This document shows positions 9,645 to 17,974 of a stretch of DNA of 54,487 nt, in pieces. Under the pieces are notes generated by a model. The model was given only the letters and a program-made list of their open reading frames with translations, was not told the origin of the DNA and did no database searches. Source of the DNA: JBGAQP01 sp044220635. GTDB taxonomy: Bacteria > Pseudomonadota > Gammaproteobacteria > Burkholderiales > Usitatibacteraceae. Each line of letters begins with the position of its first letter. The stretch's first letter is position 1. Both the position numbers and the translations under genes were made by a program. The DNA is taken from the NCBI GenBank assembly GCA_044220635.1, contig JBGAQP010000025.1:1-54487 (forward strand), written 5' to 3'.

Positions 9645-10877
9645 TCAGCGCGCCACCCATCGCATCGGATCGAACGGTTTTCCGTCCTGCCGCAACTCGA
9701 AGTATAAACCCGATTCCTCGACCCCACCCGAGGCGCCGACCTGCGCCACGGCATCGCCGCTGCGCACCGCCTCGCCCAACTGACGCAGCAACCCCTCGTT
9801 GTTGGCGTAAAGGCTCATGTAGCCCCGCCCGTGATCGAGGATCAGCAGGTTGCCGAAGCCCCGGAGCCAGTCGGCGTAGACCACCCTCCCATCGGCCACC
9901 GCGCGCACCGTTTCCCCGGTCTGCGCCCGGATGAAGAGCCCTTTCCACGTGGTCCCGCCCTCTTCCCGTGGACTCCCGAAGCGCCCCACGAGTTCCCCCC
10001 GGACCGGCAGCTTGAGGCGCCCCTTGAGCGTGGGGAAAGGCTTCGCCGCGAGCGAGGCGTCGGCGACCTCCTCGACCTTCCGGCCCTCCGCCTTCGCCCG
10101 TGGCGGCTCCCTTTTCTTCGCGAGCGCGCGCGAAAGCTCCTCGACCAGCTTCGCGAGCCGCGCCTCGTCGCGCTTCAGTCTGCCGATCTCGCGGCGGCTC
10201 TTCGCGATCTCGCCGGCGAGCCTTCCGACGACCGCGGCCCGGGCCGCGCGGTCCTTCTCGAGCCGGCGCGTCTCGCGCGCCTGGGCGAGTTGGTTCTCCG
10301 CGAGAGCCTGCCGGGCGGAAACGGCCTCGCGCTCGATCGCGGCGAGCGCGGCGACGTCCCGGCGCAGCCGCACGATCACCTCCGCGCGCGCCTTCTGGAT
10401 GTAGCCGTAGTACTGGAGGTGGCGCGCCACGCTCGCCGCGTCGCGCCCCTCGAGCACGAGGCGCAGCCGGTCCGGCGCGCCCTGCCGGTGCTGGAGGCGC
10501 AGGAGCTTCTCCGCGGCCTCCTCCTGCACGGCGATCGCCGCGCGCTTCTCCCGGGCGCGGGCGGCGACCGCGTCGATCTCCTCCTGGATCGCGCGGGCGC
10601 GCTGCGCGAGCGAGAAGAGCTCCCGGTTCGCCTCGCTCACCGCGCGTTCCGCCGCGCGCAGCTCGCCCTGGGCGCCCCCGCGGCTTTCCTCGGCGGCGGC
10701 GAGCGCGCGCTCCGCGCGCTCGATCCGGCCGCGCAGCTCGCGAAGCTCGTCCTCGCTGGCCGCGCGCGAGGGCGCGCCCGGGGCGGAAAGCGAAAGGACG
10801 AGGGTGGCGGCGAGCGCGGCGAGCCCCGCGGCCCTGGCGGGTCCGGGGATTTCCCGCCCGGGCGGTCGGCGCGTCAC
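9645..10877 (-). CDS. envC: Murein hydrolase activator EnvC (degenerate M23/LytM domain)
   Basis: 410 residues with a signal peptide, a long coiled coil from about residue 40 to 270 (rich in E, R and A), then a LytM/M23 domain. The catalytic metal ligands are missing: the usual HxxxD site reads KGLFIRAQTG and the usual HxH reads GLYFEL. This is the pattern of EnvC, which activates amidases at the septum through its coiled coil and does not cut peptidoglycan itself. It lies between gpmA and ctp. Confidence 0.9.
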   Translation of the reverse strand: MTRRPPGREIPGPARAAGLAALAATLVLSLSAPGAPSRAASEDELRELRGRIERAERALAAAEESRGGAQGELRAAERAVSEANRELFSLAQRARAIQEEIDAVAARAREKRAAIAVQEEAAEKLLRLQHRQGAPDRLRLVLEGRDAASVARHLQYYGYIQKARAEVIVRLRRDVAALAAIEREAVSARQALAENQLAQARETRRLEKDRAARAAVVGRLAGEIAKSRREIGRLKRDEARLAKLVEELSRALAKKREPPRAKAEGRKVEEVADASLAAKPFPTLKGRLKLPVRGELVGRFGSPREEGGTTWKGLFIRAQTGETVRAVADGRVVYADWLRGFGNLLILDHGRGYMSLYANNEGLLRQLGEAVRSGDAVAQVGASGGVEESGLYFELRQDGKPFDPMRWVAR

Positions 10878-10901
10878 CGGCGCTGGACGGGGCCGCGCCG
10901 C

Positions 10902-11648
10902 CTAGCGCGCCTTGCCCTGGCTCGCGACCGAGGCCATCGCCTTCGCGATCGCTTCCGGGTCGCCGAGGTAATGGCGCCGGGTCGCGCGCATCGCGTCGTC
11001 GAACTCGTAGACCAGGGGCGCCCCGGTGGGCACGTTCTCCTTCACGATGGCCTCGTCGGACATCGCGTCGAAGTACTTGATGAGCGCGCGCAGGCTGTTG
11101 CCGTGGGCGGCGACGAGGACGCGCTCGCCGCGCGCCACGCGCGGCGCGATGTGCTCCGTCCAGTACGGCACCACGCGCGCCACCGTGTCCTTGAGGCACT
11201 CGGTGCGCGGCAGCTCCTCGGGCGCGAGGCCCGCGTAACGGCGGTCCCGGGCCGCGTCGCGCTCGTCGCCGGGCTCGAGCGCCGGCGGGCGAATGTCGTA
11301 GCTGCGCCGCCACGCGAGGACCTGGTCCTCGCCGAACTTCGCGGCCGTCTCCGACTTGTTGAGCCCCTGGAGCGCCCCGTAGTGGCGCTCGTTGAGGCGC
11401 CAGTGCTTCTCGACCGGAAGCCAGAGGCGGTCCATCGCCTCGAGGGCGAGGTGCAGCGTGCGGATCGCGCGCTTGAGCACCGAGGTGAAGGCGAGGTCGA
11501 AGTCGTAGCCCTCGGCGGCGAGAAGGCGCCCGGCGGCGCGTCCCTCCTCGACGCCCCTGGGCGTGAGGTCGACGTCGGTCCAGCCGGTGAAGCGGTTTTC
11601 CTGGTTCCAGGTGCTCTCGCCGTGGCGGAGCAGCACGAGCTTCTTCAT
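10902..11648 (-). CDS. gpmA: 2,3-bisphosphoglycerate-dependent phosphoglycerate mutase
   Basis: Interconverts 3- and 2-phosphoglycerate in glycolysis and gluconeogenesis. 248 residues from ATG 11648. The phosphohistidine motif LVLLRHGESTWN is at the N-terminus, followed by RFTGWTDVDLT, ERHYGALQGLNKSE and the second active-site His in VLVAAHGNSLRALIKY. The upstream in-frame extension carries no family similarity. First gene of the gpmA-envC-ctp run. Confidence 0.97.
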   Translation of the reverse strand: MKKLVLLRHGESTWNQENRFTGWTDVDLTPRGVEEGRAAGRLLAAEGYDFDLAFTSVLKRAIRTLHLALEAMDRLWLPVEKHWRLNERHYGALQGLNKSETAAKFGEDQVLAWRRSYDIRPPALEPGDERDAARDRRYAGLAPEELPRTECLKDTVARVVPYWTEHIAPRVARGERVLVAAHGNSLRALIKYFDAMSDEAIVKENVPTGAPLVYEFDDAMRATRRHYLGDPEAIAKAMASVASQGKAR

Positions 11649-11678
11649 CGGGGAAATGGCGGGGAGGGTCCGCCGCGT

Positions 11679-11687
11679 ATGGTAGCA
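11679..11687 (-). promoter_or_regulatory. Extended -10 promoter for gpmA
   Basis: TGCTACCAT on the minus strand, 30 bases upstream of the gpmA ATG in the gpmA/azlC divergent spacer. No clear -35. Confidence 0.4.
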
Positions 11688-11711
11688 AACGCCGCCGCGC
11701 GTCCTCTCGGC

Positions 11712-11717
11712 TACACT
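11712..11717 (+). promoter_or_regulatory. -10 element for azlCD
   Basis: TACACT on the plus strand, five of six with TATAAT, 25 bases upstream of the azlC TTG start. The -35 region is not distinct. Confidence 0.35.
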
Positions 11718-11742
11718 CGCGCTTTCGCCTCCGCCCAGCGCC

Positions 11743-12444
11743 TTGCCTTCCGAACGCCCGCACGCGCCGCGCCGGGAACTGCTCGCGGGAGCCCGCGACA
11801 TCGCTCCCGTGCTGGTCGGCACCATTCCCTTCGGCTTCGTCGCCGGCGTGGCCGCGGTCGCCGCCGGGATGACGCCCCTCGAGGGCGTGGCCCTGTCGTT
11901 CGCGGCCTTCTCCGGCATCGCGCAGCTCGTGACCGCGCAGCTCGTCGCGGTCGGCTCGCCCCTCGTGGTGACGCTCGCCGCCGCGCTCGTGGTGAGCCTG
12001 CGCTTCCTGATGTACAGCGCGGCGCTCTCGCCGCACCTCGCGCACCTGGACACGCGCTGGCGGGTGCTCCTCGCCTACCTCATGACCGACCAGGGCTTCG
12101 CCGTGGGCGTGCGGCATTTCAGCGAGCCCGGCGACCGCCGCCACCGGCACTGGCACTTTCTCGGCGCCGCGGGAACGCTCTACCTCACCTGGCAAGGCGC
12201 GGTGATCGCGGGCGTGGCCGCCGGCGCCCAGGTTCCGGCGGGCTGGTCACTCGACTTCGCCGTGGTGCTCTCCTTTCTCGCCCTGCTCGTGCCCGCCGCG
12301 CGCTCGCGCGCGGACCTCGCCGCCGCCGTCGTGGCGGGCGCCTGCGCGCTCATCGCCGCGGGCCTGCCCTACAAGCTGGCGCTCGTCGTGGGCTCGCTCG
12401 CGGGGATCGCCGCGGGCGTGCTCTTCGAGCGCGCGCGGCGATGA
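11743..12444 (+). CDS. azlC: AzlC-family branched-chain amino acid exporter, large subunit
   Basis: Integral membrane protein of 233 residues starting from TTG. It carries the family-typical opening VLVGTIPFGFVAGVAAVAAG, the FSGIAQLVTAQL block and SLRFLMYSAALSPHL, with several hydrophobic spans. AzlC works with the small subunit AzlD in export of branched-chain amino acids. Its stop overlaps the azlD ATG (ATGA), so the two are translationally coupled. Substrate is assigned from family only. Confidence 0.9.
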   Translation: MPSERPHAPRRELLAGARDIAPVLVGTIPFGFVAGVAAVAAGMTPLEGVALSFAAFSGIAQLVTAQLVAVGSPLVVTLAAALVVSLRFLMYSAALSPHLAHLDTRWRVLLAYLMTDQGFAVGVRHFSEPGDRRHRHWHFLGAAGTLYLTWQGAVIAGVAAGAQVPAGWSLDFAVVLSFLALLVPAARSRADLAAAVVAGACALIAAGLPYKLALVVGSLAGIAAGVLFERARR

Positions 12445-12758
12445 GCGCCTGGCTCGTCATCGTCGGCGTGGGGCTCGTGACCTTCCTCACGCGGGCCTCC
12501 TTCATCGTGTTTGCGGACCCCCACCGGTTCCCCCGGGCCTTCCGGGTCGCGCTCGCCTTCGTGCCCCCGGCGGTGCTCGCCGCCATCGTCGTGCCGGGGC
12601 TGCTCATGCCACAGGGCACGCTCGACCTCACGCTCGCCAATCCCCGCTGGCTCGCGGGTCTCGCGGCGATCGCGATCGCGGCGCGCACGCGCAGCGCGCT
12701 CGCCACCATCGCGGCAGGCATGGCGGCCCTCTGGGCGCTGCAGTGGGCGCTCGGCTGA
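12441..12758 (+). CDS. azlD: AzlD-family exporter, small subunit
   Basis: 105 residues, almost entirely hydrophobic with about four membrane spans. The typical AzlD opening is present (VGVGLVTFLTRASF), as are RVALAFVPPAVLAAIVVP and the TRSALATIAAGMAALWALQW end. The ATG overlaps the azlC stop. Confidence 0.9.
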   Translation: MSAWLVIVGVGLVTFLTRASFIVFADPHRFPRAFRVALAFVPPAVLAAIVVPGLLMPQGTLDLTLANPRWLAGLAAIAIAARTRSALATIAAGMAALWALQWALG

Positions 12759-12772
12759 GGGGCGCCGCGCTC

Positions 12773-12781
12773 TGGTAAAAT
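12773..12781 (+). promoter_or_regulatory. Extended -10 promoter of the rhodanese-grxC-secB-gpsA operon
   Basis: TGGTAAAAT (TGN plus five of six TATAAT), about 40 bases upstream of the GTG start of the rhodanese gene and just after azlD. Confidence 0.5.
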
Positions 12782-12821
12782 CGTCGTCTTTTCGGCTCTT
12801 CGCCGGTCCCCAGGGAGAACC

Positions 12822-13238
12822 GTGGGCGAATTCCTGATGAACAATCTCGCGCTGGTCGCCCTGTTCCTGGCGAGCGGCGTGATGCTGGTCTGGCCGGAGC
12901 TCTCGCAGCTGCTCGGCGCCGGCGGCGGCGAGGTCGGCACCCTCGAGGCCACGCGGATCATGAACCAGGGCCCGGCGCTCGTCCTCGACGTGCGCGAGGA
13001 CGCGGAGTTCGCGGCGGGTCACCTGCCGCGCGCGCGCCACATCCCCGTGCGCCAGCTCTCGGGGCGCCTCGACGAGATCGCGAAATTCAAGGACAAGCCG
13101 GTGATCGTCACCTGTCGCAGCGGCGCTCGCGCCGGCGCCGCCTGCCGCCTGCTCAAGCGCTCGGGATTCAGCAAGGTCATGCGCCTCAAGGGCGGCCTCG
13201 CCGCGTGGGAGCAGGCGAGCCTGCCCGTCGAGCGATGA
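12822..13238 (+). CDS. Membrane-anchored rhodanese-domain protein
   Basis: 138 residues from GTG. One N-terminal membrane span (NLALVALFLASGVMLVWP) is followed by a single rhodanese domain: LDVREDAEFAAGHLPRARHI and the active loop VTCRSGARAG with its catalytic Cys. It is the first gene of the conserved rhodanese-grxC-secB-gpsA run and overlaps grxC by four bases (ATGA). Sulfur-transfer activity is expected from the family; the physiological acceptor is unknown. Confidence 0.92.
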   Translation: MGEFLMNNLALVALFLASGVMLVWPELSQLLGAGGGEVGTLEATRIMNQGPALVLDVREDAEFAAGHLPRARHIPVRQLSGRLDEIAKFKDKPVIVTCRSGARAGAACRLLKRSGFSKVMRLKGGLAAWEQASLPVER

Positions 13239-13504
13239 GCGCGATGCCCCGGGTGCTGATGTACTCGACGGGCGCGTGCCCCTTCTGCCAGATGGCCGAG
13301 CGGCTGCTGCGCGCGAAAGGTGTGGCCGAGATCGAGAAGGTCCGCGTCGACCTCGATCCCGCGCGCCGAGACGAGATGGTCGAGCGCACGGGCCGGCGCA
13401 CGGTGCCCCAGATCTACATCGGCGAGCGCCACGTCGGCGGCTTCGACGACCTCGCCGCGCTCGACCGCGCGGGCGAGCTCGCCCCCCTCCTCGCCACCCC
13501 CTGA
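13235..13504 (+). CDS. grxC: Glutaredoxin 3
   Basis: 89 residues with the dithiol active site CPFC in MYSTGACPFCQMAERLL, the cis-Pro segment RTVPQIYIGERHVGGFDDL and a short C-terminal helix. Glutathione-dependent disulfide reductase. The ATG at 13235 overlaps the rhodanese stop; an internal ATG at 13244 is an alternative start three residues later. Confidence 0.95.
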   Translation: MSAMPRVLMYSTGACPFCQMAERLLRAKGVAEIEKVRVDLDPARRDEMVERTGRRTVPQIYIGERHVGGFDDLAALDRAGELAPLLATP

Positions 13505-13550
13505 AACGGGCGCGGCGCGCCACCCCATTCACCACCCGGAAGGAAGTTCC

Positions 13551-14030
13551 ATGAGCGACGCCCAGAACCAGCCGGTCTTCTCGATCGAGAAGCTCTTCGT
13601 GAAGGACCTGTCGCTGGAGATCCCCAACGCCCCGCAGGTGTTCCTCGAGCGAGAGGCTCCGTCGGTCGACATCCAGCTTCACCACAACTCCACCTCGGTC
13701 GACGAGGGCGTCTACCAGACGGTGCTCACGGTCACGGTGACCGCGAAGTCGAAGGACAAGACGATGTTCCTCATCGAGGCCGCGCAGGCCGGGATCTTCG
13801 TCATCCGCAACATCGCCCAGCCCGAGCTCGACGCCGTGCTCGGCATCGCCTGCCCCAACATCCTCTTCCCCTACGCGCGCGAGGTCGTCTCCGAGCTCGC
13901 CGTGCGCGGGGGTTTCCCGCCGGTGCTGCTCAACCCGGTGAACTTCGAGGCCCTGTACCAGGCGCAGCGCGAGGCCCGCCAGCAGGAGCAGCCCGCGGTG
14001 CAGATCATCACCCCGAGCGTGGCCCACTGA
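13551..14030 (+). CDS. secB: Protein-export chaperone SecB
   Basis: 159 residues, full length. SecB keeps preproteins unfolded and passes them to SecA. The family core is clear: FSIEKLFVKDLSLEIPNAP, VYQTVLTVTVTAKSKDKTMF, the acidic start region, and the highly conserved NILFPYAREVVSELAVRGGF. Strong ribosome binding site GGAAGGAAG before the ATG. It lies between grxC and an SH3-domain gene, and secA is about 18 kb away. Confidence 0.97.
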   Translation: MSDAQNQPVFSIEKLFVKDLSLEIPNAPQVFLEREAPSVDIQLHHNSTSVDEGVYQTVLTVTVTAKSKDKTMFLIEAAQAGIFVIRNIAQPELDAVLGIACPNILFPYAREVVSELAVRGGFPPVLLNPVNFEALYQAQREARQQEQPAVQIITPSVAH

Positions 14031-14034
14031 GCCC

Positions 14035-14475
14035 ATGGGAGCGCGCGCCGCACTCGCCTTCGCGCTCGCCGTCGCCGCCACCGCGGCCGCGGCGGCCGAG
14101 TTCCGCTCCGTGGGCGAGCGCGCGGCGATTCTCTACGACGCGCCCTCGAATCGCGCCGACCGCGTGTTCGTCGCGAGCCGCCACTATCCCTTCGAGGTGC
14201 TGGTGAAGCTCGACCAGTGGACGAAGGTGCGCGACGCCAACGGCGAGGTCGCCTGGATCGAGAACAAGGCGCTCGGAGAGCGGCGCATGGCGGTCGTCTC
14301 GGTGCCGCTCGCCGACGTGCGTGCCACGCCCTCGGTGCAGTCCGCGCTCGTGTTCGAGGCCTACCGGCAGGTCCTCCTCGAGGTCCTCGAGGCCCCGGCC
14401 GAGGGCTGGGTCAAGGTGCGCCACCGCGACGGCGCCCAGGGCTTCATCCGCACCGCGCACCTCTGGGGCGTCTAG
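14035..14475 (+). CDS. Exported bacterial SH3-like domain protein
   Basis: 146 residues: a signal peptide of about 21 residues (ALAFALAVAATAAAAAEF) followed by two SH3b-like repeats (around 25-80, with VLVKLDQWTKVRDANGEVAW, and 80-145, with LLEVLEAPAEGWVKVRHRDG). SH3b domains often bind peptidoglycan or its stem peptides. It is encoded between secB and gpsA with gaps of only a few bases, so it is co-transcribed with them. Function unknown. Confidence 0.85.
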   Translation: MGARAALAFALAVAATAAAAAEFRSVGERAAILYDAPSNRADRVFVASRHYPFEVLVKLDQWTKVRDANGEVAWIENKALGERRMAVVSVPLADVRATPSVQSALVFEAYRQVLLEVLEAPAEGWVKVRHRDGAQGFIRTAHLWGV

Positions 14476-14480
14476 GGCCC

Positions 14481-15461
14481 ATGCGCCTCGCCGTGGTCGG
14501 CGCCGGCGCGTGGGGAACGGCGCTCGCGATCTCCTTCGGCGCGCGCCACGAGGTCGCCCTCTGGGCGCGCAGCCCCACCGACTGCGAGGCCCTCGCGCGC
14601 ACGCGGGAGAGCCGCTACCTTCCCGGGGCCCGCGTCCCGGACGCCGTGCGCGTCGAGCCCGACCTCGCGCGCGCCGTGCGGGAAGCCGATCTCGTCATCG
14701 TCGCGACCGCGACCGCGGGGCTGCGCGATGCGGCCGCGCGCATTGCCGTGGCCGACGCCGACCCCGCCCTCGTCTGGGGGTGCAAGGGCTTCGAGACGCC
14801 CACGCGCCTGCTCCCCCACCAGGTCGTCGCGGAAGTCCTTCCCCGCGCGGCCCGCGTGGGCGCGCTTTCCGGCCCCAGCTTCGCCCTCGAGGTCGCGCGG
14901 GGCCTGCCCACCGCGCTCGTGCTCGCCTCGCACGAGGCGGCGTTCGCCGCGCAAACCGCCGCGGCGCTCAACAGCGCGACGCTTCGCATCTACTCGAGCT
15001 CCGACCTCGCCGGCGTCGAGCTCGGCGGCGCCGTGAAGAACGTGATCGCGATCGCCGCGGGGATCGCCGACGGGCTCGCCCTCGGGCGCAACGCCCGGGC
15101 CGCGCTCGTGACCCGCGGCCTCGCGGAGATCGCGCGCCTCGGGGTGGCGATGGGGGGCCAGCCCGAGACTTTCATGGGGCTCGCCGGGCTCGGTGATCTC
15201 GTGCTCACGTGCACGGGAGAGCTTTCGCGCAACCGCGCCGTAGGCCTCGCCCTCGCAGAGGGCAAGCCCCTCGAGCGCGTCCTCGGCGAGCTCGGACATG
15301 TCGCCGAAGGCGTGCACTCCGCCGCCGCGGTTCTTGCGTACGCGCGCGAGCGCGGCGTCGACATGCCGATTACCGAGGCCGTCTGCGCGATCCTCTTCGA
15401 GGGCGCCGCGCCGCGCGCCGCGGTGCAGCGCCTGCTTTCCCGGGAGCCGAAGTCGGAGTAA
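14481..15461 (+). CDS. gpsA: NAD(P)-dependent glycerol-3-phosphate dehydrogenase
   Basis: Makes sn-glycerol 3-phosphate for phospholipid synthesis. 326 residues. The dinucleotide loop VVGAGAWGTALAI opens the protein, followed by VWGCKGFE, SGPSFALEVARGLPTA and the catalytic region ELGGAVKNVIAIAAGIADGL with the essential Lys, then FMGLAGLGDLVLTCTGELSRN. Last gene of the secB operon. Confidence 0.96.
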   Translation: MRLAVVGAGAWGTALAISFGARHEVALWARSPTDCEALARTRESRYLPGARVPDAVRVEPDLARAVREADLVIVATATAGLRDAAARIAVADADPALVWGCKGFETPTRLLPHQVVAEVLPRAARVGALSGPSFALEVARGLPTALVLASHEAAFAAQTAAALNSATLRIYSSSDLAGVELGGAVKNVIAIAAGIADGLALGRNARAALVTRGLAEIARLGVAMGGQPETFMGLAGLGDLVLTCTGELSRNRAVGLALAEGKPLERVLGELGHVAEGVHSAAAVLAYARERGVDMPITEAVCAILFEGAAPRAAVQRLLSREPKSE

Positions 15462-15488
15462 GGGGCCATTCCCAAGAAATACGTGAAG

Positions 15489-15535
15489 AATCCCATGCAA
15501 CATGTTAAATTTTAACCGTTTTTGGGATTTCTTTT
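15489..15535 (+). terminator. Possible terminator after gpsA (AT-rich patch)
   Basis: AATCCCA (15489-15495) can pair with TGGGATT (15523-15529), followed by TCTTTTC. The 27-base loop holds a palindromic GTTAAA-T-TTTAAC. The patch is clearly AT-rich against a GC-rich window, so it could equally be the promoter region of the next gene. Weak call. Confidence 0.3.
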
Positions 15536-15541
15536 CGGGAG

Positions 15542-17965
15542 GTGAGCAAGCCGGCCGCTCTGGACCGGCCGATGCCCCGATTCATGGCGCGACCCGGACC
15601 TCATTGCACGAATCCTTCGCCCTTCCTCGGCGCGAGCCTTCGCGCGCTCCTCGCCGCGGCGGCCCTGTTCGCGGCGAACGCGGCCCTGGCGGAAGTTCCC
15701 GGCGCGGCGTCCGACGCCAAGGTTCGTGACGCCCTCGCGCGCGGCCACTGGGTGGTCGCGCAGGGCGAGGGGCTCTTCGCGATCTGCCGCCGCTTCTTTC
15801 CGGACGATCCCGTGCGCGTCCGCGCCCTGAGACAGGCGCTGTTCGAACGCAATCCGAATGCGTTCATCAACGGCAATCCGAACCTCATCGTCGTGGGTGC
15901 CCGCCTGCGCATTCCCGCGGACCTCGCCAAGTGGGCGCCTGGCGTTCTCCCGTCCCCGGCCCCGCCGGCCATGGTCGCCGCACCCGGACCGACGCGGGCC
16001 GCCCCCGACCGGGCGCCCGCCTCGCCAGCCGCCCGCGCCGACGACCCGCCGCCCATCCCGGAACGCCGCGACGGGCCCGCGCAGACCGAAGCGCCCGCCT
16101 ACGTCGACCGGCTGATCGACGAAAGTGCGGCCGCGCAGGCCCTCGCGGCGCGCGAGGAGGAGCCGGGCGAGGAGCCCTTGGGCCGGCGCTCGGCGGCGAT
16201 CGACCTGAAGAGCGAATGGCGCGACACCGGATCGCGCCGGCTGCTCGAGCACGGCATCGGCTTGCAGTACCGGCGGGAAACCGCGCAATGGGGCGACCTG
16301 GGATTCGAGGCCGACCTGCGCTGGTCGGAGCTCACGGAGCGCGGGGCGACCGAGCGCGATCGCGGTGGCAAGGTGACGCTCTACCAATACCGCTTCCCGG
16401 TCGCGGGCGACTGGCTCGCGGACAGCGCCGCCGGCGTCCTGCGCTCGCTTCCTCCCAATCTCGTCAGCACGGGTTTCCGCGTCAACCTTCCCGCGCAGCT
16501 GCTCTGGGGCGCAGGCACGAGCTTCTACACCGACACGACGCGCCTCTACGCGCAGGGCGGGCGGGGGGCCCGGCTCGTCGGCTTCTCCACGCAGCAGGTG
16601 GAGACCGACGACAGCCGCTCGGGCGTCCTCGGAGCGGAGATCCAGGCCCTGCCCTGGCTGCGCCTCGGGGCGCAGGCCAACGCGTTCCGCCTCGCGGCCG
16701 GGTCGCCGGACCAGGCGAGCCTCGCGCTCGTCGCCGAGGCCCGCCCGGGCGCCGACCGCGACCGGGCGCGGCTGGCACTGCTGGGCGACGACGAGCGGCG
16801 CAAGGCCTGGTGGATCGAGGGCGACGCCTACCGCGGCTTCTACCACCACCGCTACGGCGGCTACCAGTTCGATCGCGGCGTCGCCTACAACGCGCTCTCC
16901 GTGCCGAGCGACGAGCGCCTTGCCTACCTGCGGACCGACTTCCGCACGCAACGCCTCACCTACGCGCTCTCGCTGGACGTCTCCCAGACGAACCTCGATC
17001 GCGAACCCGCGCGCGCTGGCCACGACGCGGTCGCGGCCTTCGGCAGCATGAACCTGCGCCTCTCGCGGCTGCTTTCGATCGGCGGCTCGCTCAACGTGCG
17101 CCGCGAGGACCCGCGCACCCCGGCCTCCGTGCGCAAGGACGTCGACGCCGAGACCGCCTTCCTGCGCGTCGCGACCGAGCTCGGCGTGGCGAGTTTCGAC
17201 CTCGGACGCACCTCCCAGCGCAGCCCCGGCCTGCCCGCGGAGCGCTCGGTCGCGCTGGCCTGGAACCACGAGTGGCCGAGCGTGGCGGGGTTCAACCTGA
17301 GCACGACGCTCTCCCGCGGCGAGGAGGACGGGCTCGCGGGCGAGGTGAAGCGCACGCTGCTTGGCCTCACGCTGCGCAGCTATCCGCTGACCGGCGTGTA
17401 CTTCGACCTCAACGTGGTGCGCGCGCGCGTCGACCGCCCCTTCGACCGCGAGGACAACGTGAACGCCTCGCTGGGCGCGACCTGGCAGTTCCATCCGGAC
17501 TGGCAGGCGCAGCTCTATGCGATCTGGAACACGATCGAGACCTCGCTCGCCGACGCGGCCAATCCCACCTTCCGCGACAAGAGCGTGCAGCTCAATGTCC
17601 GCTACCAGCGCTCGGGCGGGCTTCCCATCGTCGCCCTCGGCGCCCGGCAGCCCGGCGCCGCAGGAACCGGGCGAATCGCCGGGCGCGTGTTCTTCGACGA
17701 GAACGACGACGGCGTGCGCCAGCCCGGAGAGCGCGCCGCGGCGCGAGTCACGCTCTTCCTCGACGGGCGCTTCCCGGTGACCAGCGACGCCGAGGGCCGC
17801 TTCGAGTTCCCGCTCGTGACCGCGGGAACGCATGCGATCCAGGTGGCGGTCGAGACCATCCCCCTGCCTTGGGGGCTCGCGGAGGAACGCTCCGTGCCGG
17901 TCGCGGTGCCCCTGCGAGGCGAGGCGCTCGTCGAGATCGCCCTGAAGCGGATCGCCCCGGACTGA
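15542..17965 (+). CDS. Outer-membrane protein: LysM-like domain, beta-barrel, SdrD-B-like domain
   Basis: 807 residues from a GTG; ATGs at 15572 or 15584 are possible alternative starts. After a signal peptide ending near LFAANAALA come: a FimV/LysM-like domain (about 65-125, with ALARGHWVVAQGEGLFAICR and RNPNAFINGNPNLIVVGARL); a Pro/Ala-rich linker; a long stretch of alternating amphipathic strands (about 190-690) typical of an outer-membrane barrel; and a C-terminal SdrD-B/Cna-B-like Ig domain (GRVFFDENDDGVRQPGERAA, then TSDAEGRFEFPLVTAGTHAI). I do not recognise a named family for the whole. Its length and barrel-plus-Ig layout recall ushers, and it converges, nine bases apart, on a chaperone-subunit operon. 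An assembly or secretion role is inference. Confidence 0.75.
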   Translation: MSKPAALDRPMPRFMARPGPHCTNPSPFLGASLRALLAAAALFAANAALAEVPGAASDAKVRDALARGHWVVAQGEGLFAICRRFFPDDPVRVRALRQALFERNPNAFINGNPNLIVVGARLRIPADLAKWAPGVLPSPAPPAMVAAPGPTRAAPDRAPASPAARADDPPPIPERRDGPAQTEAPAYVDRLIDESAAAQALAAREEEPGEEPLGRRSAAIDLKSEWRDTGSRRLLEHGIGLQYRRETAQWGDLGFEADLRWSELTERGATERDRGGKVTLYQYRFPVAGDWLADSAAGVLRSLPPNLVSTGFRVNLPAQLLWGAGTSFYTDTTRLYAQGGRGARLVGFSTQQVETDDSRSGVLGAEIQALPWLRLGAQANAFRLAAGSPDQASLALVAEARPGADRDRARLALLGDDERRKAWWIEGDAYRGFYHHRYGGYQFDRGVAYNALSVPSDERLAYLRTDFRTQRLTYALSLDVSQTNLDREPARAGHDAVAAFGSMNLRLSRLLSIGGSLNVRREDPRTPASVRKDVDAETAFLRVATELGVASFDLGRTSQRSPGLPAERSVALAWNHEWPSVAGFNLSTTLSRGEEDGLAGEVKRTLLGLTLRSYPLTGVYFDLNVVRARVDRPFDREDNVNASLGATWQFHPDWQAQLYAIWNTIETSLADAANPTFRDKSVQLNVRYQRSGGLPIVALGARQPGAAGTGRIAGRVFFDENDDGVRQPGERAAARVTLFLDGRFPVTSDAEGRFEFPLVTAGTHAIQVAVETIPLPWGLAEERSVPVAVPLRGEALVEIALKRIAPD

Positions 17966-17974
17966 GCGGCGCCC

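Noticed and set aside
9645..10877. EnvC as an active M23 peptidase
   Set aside because: Both zinc-ligand motifs are replaced (KGLFIRAQTG and GLYFEL), so it is an activator, in contrast to the intact M23 enzyme at 35146.
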